Below are positions 44,925 to 63,785 of a stretch of 64,000 bases of DNA, in pieces (the first letter of the stretch is position 1; every line of letters starts with the position of its first letter). Made by a program: the position numbers and the translations under genes. Location: NCBI RefSeq assembly GCF_014805685.1, contig NC_060896.1:13596889-13660888 (forward strand), written 5' to 3'. This DNA comes from Silurus meridionalis (lineage: Eukaryota > Chordata > Actinopteri > Siluriformes > Siluridae). Under the pieces are notes generated by a model that saw nothing but the letters and a program-made list of their open reading frames with translations, had not been told where the DNA came from and ran no database searches.

Positions 44925-45120
44925 ATCGACTATTTACCACTTTAACCAGCATTGTCGTGCCCCAGTTTGTTTTGTGTAGGTCCGTGTTTCATGTTACTTT
45001 TCTTGTTTATTTATTTTGTCTTGTGTAGCACCTTGGTCCTGCGGGAATGTTGTTTCATTTTACTGTGTACTGTACTGTATATGGTTGGAATGTCAATAAA
45101 ATCCTAATTAAAATGACTCG
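44925..45120 (+). mobile_element. Non-LTR retrotransposon 3' end fragment (unassigned)
   Basis: The order GTAGCACCTTGGTCCTGCGG, AATGTTGTTTCATTTTACTG, TGTACTGTACTGTATATGGT and GTCAATAAAATCC followed by a degraded short tail is typical of a LINE 3' end abundant in fish. No coding part is attached. Confidence 0.5.
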
Positions 45121-45184
45121 ACTAAAGCTAAATCCTGACTAATAATATTTATGAATGTTATTCATATGTAGATATGAGCACAAC

Positions 45185-45420
45185 TGCAGTGCTACAACCT
45201 TTTCTAGAATCTTGGAGATAGAGAGGGTTTGATAATTGGGCTTGTGTAGTTGGACAGCTGACAAGGGTTGAGGTCAGGCTTTATAATTAAAGGTTTCAAA
45301 ACTGCCAGCTTAAAAGACTTAGGTACAGAACCCTAAGACATAAGGAAAACATTAGTACACAAGTTGATGGTTTTAATGAAGAAATAAGTCAAATTATTTT
45401 ACAAGTAACCCTGTAGACAG
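45185..45420 (-). mobile_element. Inverted L2 reverse-transcriptase fragment
   Basis: Read on the minus strand the segment encodes VPKSFKLAVLKPLI then KPDLNPCQLSNY, the same RT region that copy B carries in plus orientation at about 45620-45700. It differs from copy B at many positions and has stops. It therefore looks like a separate, older L2 piece lying head to head with copy B. Confidence 0.75.
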
Positions 45421-45469
45421 CAGTGTAATTATAGCAGACAATCAACTACAAAGCTTCACTCCTATTCAT

Positions 45470-46968
45470 GAGAATGACTTAATTTCATTAATCTCCTCAT
45501 CAAAATCATCAACCTGCATTCTCGATCCCTTGCCTACAAGTTTCTTTAAACAGATAGCTCCAGAGGTAATTGAACCTTTTTTAAAAATAATTAACTCTTC
45601 CATTAGCACTGGTTATGTACCTAAATCCTTCAAACTGGCAGTTATCCACCCCCTTATTAAGAAACCTGACCTTGACCCATGTCAGTTGTCCAACTACAGA
45701 CCAATATCAAATCTCCCCTTTATATCCAAAATTTTAGAAAAGGTTGTAGCACAGCAGTTATGCTCACACCTACTTATGAATAACATTTTTTAAATGTATC
45801 AGTCAGGATTTCGGCCTCATCATAGCACAGAGACGGCGCTAGTTAAGGTGGTAAATGACCTGTTATTGGCCTCTGATCAGGGTTTTGTCTCCTTACTTGT
45901 TTTGCTCGACCTTAGTGCAGCTTTTGACACCATTGATCACACTATACTGCTTGCTAGACTTGAGAACGTTGTTGGAATAAAGGAACAGCTCTCTTGGCTC
46001 AGGTCTTATTTGACTGATCGCTATCAGTTTGTTGATGTAAATGGTGAGTTCTCCACACTCTATGAGGTAAAGTTTGGTGTTCCTCAAGGATCTGTCTTAG
46101 GCCCACTGCTTTTCTCTTTATATATGCTGCCTCTTGGTGAAATCATTCATAAACATGGGATTCGCTTCCATTGCTATGCTGATGACACACAGCTGTATAT
46201 TTCAGCAAAGCCAGATGAGCGAGATCAGCTTAACAATGTTGAGAAGTGTGTAAAGGACATTAGACAGTGGATGCTTAATAACTTTCTTCTGCTCAACTCA
46301 GATAAGACGGAAGTACTTTTTCTAGGACCACATGCAGCTAGAAGTAAACTTTCCGATTACGTAGCAACTCTGGATGGTGTTTCTGTTTCAGCGTGTACGG
46401 CTGTCAAAGACCTTGGTGTGATTATTGACCCGAGTCTTTCCTTTGAGTCTCACGTGAATAATATCACCAGGATCGCCTTCTTTCACCTTAGAAATATTGC
46501 TAAAATTAGAAATATGATGTCGTTACAGGATGCAGAAAAACTAGTTCATGCTTTTGTTACTTCTAGATTAGACTACTGTAACGCTTTACTGTCTGGGTGT
46601 GCGGTAAGTGCATAAATAAGCTTCAGTTAGTTCAGAATGCAGCAGCAAGAGTCCTCACTAGATCTAGGAAATATGACCACATCACCCCTGTTTTAATCAA
46701 TCTACACTGGCTCCCAATCAAATCTCGCATTGATTATAAAATATTACTACTGACGTATAAAGCACTTAACGGTCTCGCACCGCAGTATCTGAGTGAACTT
46801 CTGTACCAGTATGATCCTCCACGCCTACTTAGATCAAAAGGTGCTGGCTATCTGTTGGTTCCTCAAATAATGAAGATTACAGCAGGGGGCAGATCTTTCT
46901 CTTATAAAGCCCCACAGTTATGGAACAGCCTTCCAACCAGTGTTCGGGTTGAAAACTTATTTATTTAG
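45470..46968 (+). pseudogene. L2 reverse transcriptase, copy B, broken
   Basis: This RT frame is longer than copy A. It has the N-terminal STCILDPLPTSFFK and SNYRPISNLPF motifs, the [13 protein letters not shown] palm motif, [13 protein letters not shown], the YADDTQLY catalytic box, [10 protein letters not shown], and [15 protein letters not shown]. An in-frame TAA at 45791-45793 (just before [11 protein letters not shown]) and a one-base deletion near 46603 (TGCGGTAAG against TGCGAGTAAG in copy A) break it; the frame resumes at 46610 and ends at 46968. The lesions differ from those of copy A. Confidence 0.9.
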
Positions 46969-47279
46969 TCAAGCCTTTTATCAGTAGGTTTTTCTTAGGT
47001 AAAGGCTCAGATCTGGAGGGAACATGGATATAGAGTGTTTGGTGAACTGGTATATTTGTATGCTGTCGTCCCCTCACATTCACACGTTTACTCGGGTTTG
47101 CTGACGGTGGTGTGGTGTGTCGTCTCTTATCCCAGAGATCCCTCATGTCTTTGTTACCTTCTGGTTCTCCCTTTCAGTTATGCTGCCATAGCGAGTCTTG
47201 CGAGTCCAAACTGCACAGTGACATTAACTTTCATACACCAATAGGGACACTTAATAATCCATATCCTTCTCTTCCCGTC

Positions 47280-47281
<2 letters not shown>

Positions 47282-47327
<46 letters not shown>
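47282..47327. repeat. (CT)n tract inside L2 copy B 3' UTR
   Basis: About 22 CT units at the same element position as the (GA)n tract of copy A. Confidence 0.95.
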
Positions 47328-47330
<3 letters not shown>

Positions 47331-47929
47331 CGAGTTAAACATGCTCCTGAGGCTCCAGTGACCACTGTTCCTGCCCCTCTCCCCTCCGTGGATCTTCACA
47401 CTTCTGTGCAGCTTGGGACGGTCTCTCATCAACACCTTGGGTGGTTCCATGTAATTCCGGAGTAGAACGGGTGCTTTGAGGATGGATTGGACTGTAGTTG
47501 GTGTCGGCGGTCTGCTGCACTGACTCGGGAGTGCAGTTTGCTTCTGATCGCCATCACTGTACCCCGCAGCATTGTATATCTGCTTCAAATGGACATTTGG
47601 TGCAACCCAGATGAGGATGGGTTCCCTCTTGGGTCTGGTTCCTCTCAAGGTTTCTTCCTTATGCCATCTCGGGGAGTTTTTCCTTGCCACAGTTGCTCAT
47701 CAGGGACAAACATACTTACAAAGAACATATTTACGTTTAATCACCACATTATCTGTGTAAAGCTGCTTTGAGACGATGTTCATTGTTAAAAGCGCTATAC
47801 AAATAAAAAAATAATGAATTGAATTGTTTACTTACATCTCTACCATAAAATGTTTAGCAGAAGACAATGCACAAATACATTATACATACATTATATGTAA
47901 CAATTATAGTTGCATATACTTCAAAGATG

Positions 47930-48009
47930 CAATGTTTGTGGATACTGTTGGAAGCTGTACATTTCCAATTGGGATGAATAAAGTATCTATCTATCTATCT
48001 ATCTATCTA

Positions 48010-48049
<40 letters not shown>

Positions 48050-48055
48050 ACCGTC
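47930..48055 (+). mobile_element. Retrotransposon 3' tail with tetranucleotide microsatellite
   Basis: The segment TTTCCAATTGGGATGAATAA then AGTATCTATCTATCTATC is the usual 3' end of a fish non-LTR/SINE element with a (TATC)n tail. Here the tail has grown into (ATCT)6(GTCT)n, up to about 48050. Confidence 0.55.
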
Positions 48056-48198
48056 TGTCTTAATGTTGTTGAATGATTATCACTGTAGAGTGGCTAATCA
48101 CAGTGCCATAAAAGTGCACAAAGTGTGAGTCCTTAAACTCTTTCTCTCAGGTTAGTCACTGTCCTGCAAGCTTAAGTTGAATCTAATCCAGAGATATA

Positions 48199-48395
48199 CA
48201 GTATTGTTCAAAATAATAGCAGTACAATGTGACTAACCAGAATAATCCAGGTTTTTAGTATATGTTTTATTGCTATGTGGCAAACAAGTTACCAGTAGGT
48301 GCAGTAGATTCTCAGAAAACAAACAAGACCCAGCATTCATGATATGCATGCTCGTAAGGCTGTGCAATTGGGCAATTAGTTGAAAGGGGTGTGTT
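48199..48395. repeat. Left terminal inverted repeat of Tc1 element
   Basis: A 197-bp repeat matching 49624-49820 in inverse orientation with few mismatches; the outer end is CAGTATTG next to TA. Confidence 0.93.
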
Positions 48396-48534
48396 CAATC
48401 ACTGGCTTGAATGCCAGTGTGACATTCAATCACTGAGGTCATCAATTCTGTGAAAAAACAAGTGTGAATCAGGTGGCCCCTATTTAAGGATGAAGCCAGC
48501 ACTTGTTGAACATGCATTTAAAAGCCTGAGGAAA

Positions 48535-49525
48535 ATGGGTCATTCAAGAACTGTCAAGAACAGCATACTTTGATTAAAAAGTTGATTGGAGAGGGGAAAA
48601 CCTATAAAGAGGTGCAAAAAATTCTAGGCTGTTCAGCTAAAATGATCTCTAATGCCTTAAAATGGAGAGCAAAACCAGAGAGACGTGGAAGAAAACGGAA
48701 GACAACCATCAAAATGGATCAAAGAATAACCAGAATGGCAAAGGCTCAGCCAATGATCAGCTCCAGGATGATCAAAGACAGTCTGGAGTTACCTGTAAGT
48801 ACTGTGACAGTTAGAAGACGTCTGTGTGAAGCTAATCTATTTTCAAGAATCCCCCGCAAAGTCCCTCTGTTAAAAAAAGGCATGTGCAGAAGAGGTTACA
48901 ATTTGCCAAAGAACACATCAACTGGCCTAAAGAGAAATGGAGGAACATTTTGTGGACTGATGAGAGTAAAATTGTTCTTTTTGGGTCCAAGGGCCCCAGA
49001 CAGTTTGTGAGACGACCCCCAAACTCTGAATTCAAGCCACAGTACACAGTGAAGACAGTGAAGCATGGTGGTGCAAGCATCATGATATGGGCATGTTTCT
49101 CCTACTATGGTGTTGGGCCTATTTATCGCATACCAGGGATCATGGATCAGTTTGCATATGTCAAAATACTTGAAGAGGTCATGTTGCCTTATGCTGAAGA
49201 GGACATGCCCTTGAAATGGTTGTTTTAACAAGACAATGACCCCAAACACACTAGTAAACGAGCAAAGTTTTGGTTCCAAACCAACAAAATTAATGTTATG
49301 GAGTGGCCAGCCCAATCCCCGGACCTTAATCCAATCGAGAACTTGTGGGGTGATATCAAAAATGCTGTTTCTGAAGCAAAACCAAGAAATGTAAATGAAT
49401 TGTGGAATGTTGTTAAAGAATCATGGAGTGGAATAACAGCTGAGAGGTGCCACAAGTTGGTTGATTCCATGCCACACAGATGTGAAGCAGTTTTAAAAAA
49501 CTGTGGTCATACAACTAAATATTAG
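48535..49525 (+). pseudogene. Tc1-family transposase pseudogene
   Basis: The likely start ATG is at 48535. The N-terminal helix-turn-helix region (KLIGEGKTYKEVQKILGCSA) and the basic linker (RRGRKRKTT) are readable, as are all three catalytic acidic positions: D in LWTDESK, D in QDNDPKHT, and E in SPDLNPIENLW. A one-base shift near 48565-48570, another near 48880 and an in-frame TAA at about 49226-49228 (just before QDNDPKHT) inactivate it. The frame ends with TAG at 49523-49525. Length and spacing fit a DD34E Tc1 enzyme. Confidence 0.9.
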
Positions 49526-49623
49526 TTTAGTGATTCACAGGATTGCTTATTCCTAGAAACAAAAATGTTTGTACAAAATAGTTTTGAGTTTGTACAGTCA
49601 ACGGCATACACTGCTATTTTTTT

Positions 49624-49820
49624 AACACACCCCTTTCAACTAATTGCCCAATTGCACAGCCTTACGAGCGTGCATATCATGAATGCTGGGTCTTGTTTGT
49701 TTTCTGAGAATCTACTGCACCAACTGGTAACTTGTTTGCCACGTAGCAATAAAAAATTTACTAAAAACCTGGATTATTCTGGTTAGTCACATTGTACTGC
49801 TATTATTTTGAACAATACTG
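49624..49820. repeat. Right terminal inverted repeat of Tc1 element
   Basis: The inverse partner of 48199-48395; it ends AACAATACTG followed by TA. Confidence 0.93.
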
Positions 49821-49822
49821 TA

Positions 49823-50599
49823 GCAGTAAATTAGACATCCAATTTATCTGAGTTGGTGACAGAACATCAGGGATACTGAGTTGTTCTCAGGGCTTTTGAG
49901 GGAATGTTAAATAGTACATACAGTTCATACTAACTAAAATATTGGGTTTATGCTGTATTTGTATTGGAGTTGTACAACAAGGGCAAATTCAAACATATGT
50001 TGCTCTGTTACAATACAGATGCATATTGCATCACACTCTTCATGTCTGCGAAGGACAGAATTCAGAATAATTTAAATTAAAACATCTTGCAGATTAAATA
50101 CCAGATATTGCTATAAGCTGCAAAAGTGTTTATTTTAAAAGTACAAGGCAGTGTAATAGGTAACTAGCCAAGCACGAGGACAGCACAGATTATTTCTACA
50201 CTTTAATGGACTTTAGGCAAAGAAGGAAAAGTATTTTTCATATCATTTGTTCTGAAATTGCTTTTTCATATACAACACACTCAGCTGATGACCTGTATAC
50301 AAATCTGAAGCATTTACAATTACAATTACAATACGATTACCTCATGATGTTGGTACCTGGAGGGTGTTCTTGTAGTGAAGTGATACTAAAGTCTCAGAAT
50401 TAACCATTTCTGCAGTTAAGAGTAAAAACCTATGATAGTCAAAGGTTCTACCGATTATTTTGCTTAAGGGATTATAGGAAATCAGTTACATAAAGCATAT
50501 AGCAGAATAAAGTAATGTGCAATGAATTTAAAAACTCTTTAAAAAAAAAAAAAAGAAATCTGTTAACATGTCATGAGCAACAGGTTTTTATGTACATAA
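49823..50599. other. AT-rich non-coding sequence
   Basis: Nothing recognised; an A-run lies near 50540-50554. Confidence 0.45.
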
Positions 50600-51300
50600 A
50601 TGACAAATAAAATCACAACAAAATAAAAAGTTGCATAAGTGTGCACACTATTATACTGTTTTTCTGAAAGAATCTATTAGTGATATCTTCACTTGGCTCT
50701 CCTATGCACAAAATGCTTCAGGTTAGCCATCAGATTTTAGTCTGGCTTTCAAAAACTGATCTTTTGGTTCAGCCATTCCATTGTTGATCTGGATGTATTG
50801 AGTTGGTTTATTGTCATGCTGAAAGGTGACGTTTCTTTTTCATGTTCATCTTACTAATAGACACCTGAATGTTTAGGACAAGAAAACTAATATAATCTAC
50901 AGTTATTCATGATCCCCTCCACTTTGAGCAAAAATCCTCAGTTCTAGCTGAAGAAAAGCAGCCACCCCAATGCTGCAGTGTTGGTACAGTATAGTGTTCA
51001 TGTAGTAATGGACTTTTATGAGAACCAAACATCTTTTAGAAGTGATCCAAACAGATTAATAACCACTCTAGCCCTAGTCCAGGTAAATGAGAAGTATGAG
51101 ATTTTTTTGTCATCTGAGTAATCAGTACTTTTTTCAGATATTCCAGCAGCTCGCTAAATGTTGCTGTAGGCCTCTTAGCAGTCTTCTAGGTACATTTGCA
51201 CCTTTTCTACATTTTGAAGGGTGCGTTTCTTGCTGAATTCACTGCTCTGATGCCATGTCTCCTTGTTGATGATATTTTTTCAAAGTGTTCAGTAAAAGAT
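50600..51300 (-). mobile_element. Decayed Tc1-type transposase relic
   Basis: On the minus strand, fragments of a Tc1 transposase can be followed in order through many stops and shifts: a piece resembling CKKRTLQNVEK near 51240-51200, a GSHK...TVPTLQHWGG-like piece near 51030-50960, a KVEGIMN-like piece near 50920, and FQHDNKP (from the catalytic QHDNDPKHT box) near 50810. The order fits the family, but divergence is very high, so this is a fossil. Confidence 0.45.
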
Positions 51301-51544
51301 CTAACCCTTATACAATCTTTTTAATACCCCTTCTCTGATCTATAACTTTCAACAAGTGATACACCATGCATTCTTTGTAAGCTGTTTGTGCACCATGGCT
51401 TCAGCAGACATACAAATCTAAGATCTGATAGAAATCCTAAAGAAACAGCTGATCTTTATTTGGGGTTCATTGTAATACTTGACAGCATGTGACAGATCTT
51501 AGGAGATCATGGGCCCAGACCTATTAAAAGTGTCCAGCTTGGTG

Positions 51545-51945
51545 ATTTTTTGCCCATGATAACTCAAATTCATGTTCTTGGCTGACAGGAGTGGAGTTTG
51601 ATGTGGTCTTCTTCAAGGTTTGATATGCATGCTGAGGTACTTCTCTGTTCACAACAGATCTGCTTTTTATAATTACTTCAGTCTTCTTGGCAGCTCAGAC
51701 TTTCAGACCAGTCTTTTTTATTTCATTTCTTTCCAGGTCTTGCTCACCAACAAGGTTTTTCATCTTGCAGTCCTTTTTTTTTTTTTTTTTGGGTTTGTTT
51801 TGCATTGTTCTGTTTAAACCATAGAACAAAATCAGCAGTTTTTGAAAAACCTATAATTCCAAACTTAACGCTAAACCCAACAATCATACCACATTTGGAG
51901 TTAGACATCATGCGTATATTACGGGTTCATAAAGTCACTGTTTGA
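51545..51945 (+). mobile_element. Mariner-type (ISRm11-like) relic, second copy
   Basis: Blocks CATGTTCTTGGCTGACAGGA, TTTGATGTGGTCTTCTTC, CTCACCAACAAGG, ATCAGCAGTTTTTGAAAAAC and CCCAACAATCATACCACATT occur in the same order as in the relic at 42235-42620. A T-run at 51771-51790 interrupts it. It is non-functional. Confidence 0.55.
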
Positions 51946-54316
51946 AATGGATGAATGGTTGTTAGTGTAATTTAAAAGTCTTGGCTTTGCAATGTTTATA
52001 ATCCAGAGAACATTTTCTCGGTCACGACTTGATTCACAGCTTCTGTTTACAGTGATCAACTTCTTGAAGGCGCAGAAGCTCATAAACAACTGCTAAACAT
52101 TGAAAATTGAATGAACGTGACTGACGTTTTAAAGCCTTGAAGCTTCACAAAAAGCACTTGAGTGCATCAAGTGGCCAATAAGTGGAACAGCTGTCACTCG
52201 AGGTTTGGTTATTTGCCATTTCATCACAAATGCCAATTGTTTATAGAATTACAGCATATTTAAAACACATTTCAGGACATTTCCCACTCTATAGGCTTTA
52301 AATTATGTTTAAAGGACCGGTGGGATAATGCAGTGATTTGGTAAAAAAATCAACCAAAATGGGATGTTCAGGGTGTATTTTACAAATGTTTGACATTCAA
52401 ACCAATTACAAATATAATTTCAATGGCATTGCATTTGCAATTATACAATATGCTGTACCAAGTCTTGAAACAAAAATAAATGATATCTCCTTTATATTAG
52501 CTTATACATGCTACAAAATATATATAAACACACCCTGTGAAGTGCAGCTACACAAGCAGGAAAGGTGTGTTGTCCTTAAAACTGATATGGTTTGCAGTCT
52601 CCTGAATAATTTTTCATTTTACTTTTTTTTTTTTTTAATAGGCTGATGTTAAATTAGGGGGTAACATCTAAATAATGAACATTAAAAAAAAGAACAAATA
52701 AAACAAATCTGCTTTTAACATTATTACCTTTTGTTGGATTAATTTTTTGTAGGGTGACAAAGAATTTAATTTAAGTGAGGATCCAGAATTTCCTACTGCT
52801 TTAATCAGATTATCAACTCATCAGCTCATTCATGAATAAAAGAAACTAAGGAAAATATAATTCCTGTAATTAAAGATAACACATACAAACAAAGCAATCT
52901 TTATCTTTAGTGCTTTTGTTGCAGGTAAAAATGACTGTGTTTATCATTTCTCCCAGAGTGACAGGACTGTTCTCACAGCACACTCCAGTGTTAACACAAA
53001 CGGAAATACTTTTCACAAAATCATATCAGTGTCATTGTACATGTTTCTTGGGGAAAAAGCATTACCTGCATCAGATTCCGAAAAAGCAATGAACTCAATT
53101 GAACTAGTGGTTGTTAAGCAACTTCACTCACTGCTGTTTCTTTAAATGAAAGAAAAATCTGGGTTTTAGGAATAAAGTTAACAATACCATGATGTAACCT
53201 CTAACTAGAACATCTTTAAGTCAGTTTTCTCCCACAGAAGAAGCCCCATCAGTATAGATTTCAGTGTGTTTCTGTGGACTTGCTGCTGCAATCATAAACA
53301 TCAACATGAACCAGTTTTAGAAGAAGCCACACAAACCCTGACCATGCCACTACATTTGTCAATGAATTTGTATGTTTTGAGAACATTTTGGCCTTTTTTT
53401 TTTACGTTATTTCTGTTTCCAGATTCTTTTTTGTAGCTCTTTTCAATATTTCTTTGCAAATTCCGGTCTGACCCACGGAGTCTTATTGGTAATAAGGATT
53501 CTTTGCGATGACCTCTTTACTTCAGCTCTGGATTATAAAACCTTTGCTCTGTGGTAGGTGTTTGGGTTTTTCTTTACAGGTCTCACACTAGCACAAGCAA
53601 CAAATACAATCAAAATCGCAAAATTCACTGCAGATTATCTGCACTTCAACCTTTTGACCACCAGACTGCACTATTATACATAACCACAGCTCCTCTTGCA
53701 GACTAATGTACTGCAGCCCTCTTCCACTGGTACAAAGAAAGAAAAATGAAACCAGGACAAGTACACAAGGATTAAATTTATGTGAAAATAACATACAAAA
53801 AAAAAAGACTCATAAGCCGTTTAACAGTTCATGAGTAGTGTGAATGCCACGGTGTTCAGATTTGTTCTGACAAGCTGTATTTATATCATACAAGTGAGAA
53901 AACTGTCTTTACTACAATCAGCATTGCAATTAATAATGAGGTTCTACTTAGAAAACAAAATCCAGACTAGCATATGCTTAGATTACCCTACTTCAGCAAC
54001 AGCCCATTTCAAAAGAGGAAAAAGGATTATAGAAAACCTTCACACATTTGAGGGTCAGTAGGGGATTTTACACACCCCATACCTTAGTTATAAGCCTTGA
54101 TTAAATTGGGCCCAAATATGTGATCGTAACACAAAAGTTGAAAACACATTACATTACAAAACCCCTTTGGTGAATTTATATACAGGCCTATGTATAAAAG
54201 TGTTTTATATAAAAGTATTTTAAAAAGTTAAATAGTAGAAAGTATTGCACAGTGATGAGAGGTTTCAAGAAGGAAGAACTCTTGACTGTGATAGCAAAAG
54301 GAAAGGCTTTGGGTGC
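51946..54316. other. Non-coding sequence downstream of KIF23
   Basis: This stretch lies 3' of the KIF23 stop codon. Its upper part presumably includes the KIF23 3' UTR, but I see no unambiguous AATAAA on the minus strand close to the stop, so the transcript end is not assigned. No exon or further transposon is recognised. Confidence 0.4.
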
Positions 54317-62580
<8,264 letters not shown>

Positions 62581-62760
62581 GTTCTTTTTGTGTAAATCAG
62601 CGACTCCGGAATCTCTCGCTGCTCCCCTCACACAAATTCGAATTTCGTTCCCTCCGTCTATCGACAAACAAGTTTTTCAAATCGGACCAATCAGAGCGCA
62701 GGAAAAGGTCACGAGCCCGCAAGACGCTCCGCCCTTAAAGACGTCATATCCGCTTTGATG
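62581..62760 (-). promoter_or_regulatory. kif23: Putative KIF23 promoter with CCAAT, CHR-type and CRE-like sites
   Basis: In the 180 bp upstream of the start codon lie a CCAAT box (62687-62691 on the plus strand, within GGACCAATCAGAG), a TTTGAA motif on the gene strand (62676-62681) and a palindromic TTCGAA (62637-62642). Both hexamers fit the TTYGAA cell-cycle homology region bound by DREAM/MuvB complexes. A CRE-like GACGTCAT (62740-62747) and a GC-rich CCGCCC (around 62729) lie further up. CCAAT plus CHR is the known layout of G2/M genes including kinesins. The transcription start was not located. Confidence 0.6.
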
Positions 62761-62853
62761 ATTCTTCCTACACTGAGCAGACTGTTCTTCCGCCTTAATT
62801 CGTTACAGCTCAACTACAGATTTTATATGTACACACATAAACACACACACACA

Positions 62854-62855
<2 letters not shown>

Positions 62856-62925
<70 letters not shown>
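62856..62925. repeat. (TA)n microsatellite upstream of KIF23
   Basis: About 34 TA units between the KIF23 promoter region and the Tc1-like element; short CA runs lie on either side. Confidence 0.96.
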
Positions 62926-62928
<3 letters not shown>

Positions 62929-62930
<2 letters not shown>

Positions 62931-63475
62931 GTACAGACCAAAAGTTTGGACATACCTTCTCATTCAAAGAGTTTTCTTTATTCATGACTATGAAAATAGT
63001 AGATTCACACTGAAGGCATCAAAACTATGAATTAACACGTGGAATTATATATGGAATTATATAAATAACAAAAAGGTGTAAAACAACTGAAAAATGTCAT
63101 ATTCTAGGTTCTTCAAAGTAGCCACCTTTTGCTTTGATTACTGCTTTGCACACTCTTGGCATTCTCTTGATGAGCTTCAAGAGGTAGTCACCTGAAATGG
63201 TCTTCCAACAGTCTTGAAGGAGTTCCCCGAGAGATGCTTGGCACTTGTTGGCCCTTTAGCCTTCACTCTGCGGTCCAGCTCACCCCTAAACCATCTCGAT
63301 TGGGTTCAGGTCCGGTGACTGTGGAGGCCAGGTTATCTGGCGCAGCACCCCATCACTCTCCTTCTTGGTCAAATAGCCCTTGATGCCTTCAGTGTGACTC
63401 TACAATTTTCATAGTCATAAAAATAAAGAAAACTCTTTGAAGGAGAAGGTGTGTCCAAACTTTTGGTCTGTACTG
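62929..63475 (-). mobile_element. Internally deleted Tc1-like transposon
   Basis: Inverted repeats of about 95 bp (62929-63023 and 63379-63475) begin CAGTACAGACCAAAAGTTTG at each end; TA follows the right end and the left end touches a (TA)n/(CA)n tract. The interior retains only the C-terminal third of a transposase on the minus strand, so the element, about 547 bp long, is non-autonomous. Confidence 0.88.
63085..63395 (-). pseudogene. Tc1 transposase C-terminal fragment
   Basis: On the minus strand KGYLTKKESDGVLRQ leads into ITWPPQSPDLNPIE, which carries the last catalytic Glu of the DDE triad, then ELDRRVKAKGPTSAKHL and the usual C-terminal region ending near KVATLKNLEYDIF. Several stops and a shift break it, and the first two catalytic Asp residues are missing. 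Confidence 0.8.
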
Positions 63476-63785
63476 TATGTTGTTCAAGAAGGTTCTGATA
63501 AACATTTGCATTCACTATTCTTGAAATCACAGATTTGGAACGACCAACTTGTCTTGCTATGGCTGAAAGGGTCATGCCTTTGGCCTTCATCTGGACAACC
63601 TGCTGCCGGAGGCTTTCAGTCACTTTAGAATGGCCCACCATCTTGCAGAGTCAGTAAAACTGGAAGTTAGGCTGCCAGTTAAATAGGGGTTGACAGATAA
63701 TCAAGGAAATTAGCACCAGGTACCAGATTAACACCAATAACTGGGAGGTATCTGAAAGTGTTCTCTAATTTTGATCAGTGTGTTT
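63476..63785 (-). mobile_element. 5' part of a second Tc1-like element
   Basis: On the minus strand a transposase start (ATG at 63639-63641) encodes MVGHSKVTESLRQQVVQMKA and LSAIARQVGRSKSVISRIVN, the paired-type helix-turn-helix DNA-binding region of Tc1 enzymes. It breaks off at 63476, where the inverted repeat of the neighbouring Tc1-like element begins. The 5' flank resembles Tc1 untranslated sequence (GTGTTCTCTAATTTTGATCA). The rest of the gene is not present in the expected direction. Confidence 0.75.

Larger units (their letters stand above)
45425..47825 (+). mobile_element. 5'-truncated L2-clade LINE, copy B
   Basis: The element begins within the reverse transcriptase region (about 45425), runs through the RT frame, a C-terminal segment with [17 protein letters not shown] (typical of the L2 clade), a 3' UTR with an internal (CT)n tract, and ends AAGCTGCTTTGAGACGATGT then TTAAAAGCGCTATACAAATA and a short ATTGAATTG tail. 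It is nearly identical to copy A over the shared part. There is no endonuclease domain, so this is a partial, dead copy. Confidence 0.9.
48199..49820 (+). mobile_element. Complete-length Tc1/mariner transposon with dead transposase
   Basis: The element is 1,622 bp, flanked by TA on both sides (48197-48198 and 49821-49822). Inverted repeats of 197 bp (48199-48395 and 49624-49820) begin CAGTATTGTTCAAAATAATA and differ at only a few positions. Between them lies one transposase gene in plus orientation, interrupted by frameshifts and a stop. The long, well-matched ends mean it could still be a substrate if an active transposase of the same family exists in the genome; that is inference. Confidence 0.93.

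Noticed and set aside
45185..45800. Twin-priming inversion as explanation for the head-to-head L2 pieces
   Set aside because: The inverted piece covers the same RT region as the plus-strand element and is much more diverged, so two separate insertions fit better.
47112..47690. Open frames across the L2 3' UTR on both strands
   Set aside because: They fall in the non-coding 3' part of the LINE and are largely made of Arg-Glu or Ser-Leu repeats from the CT/GA tract.
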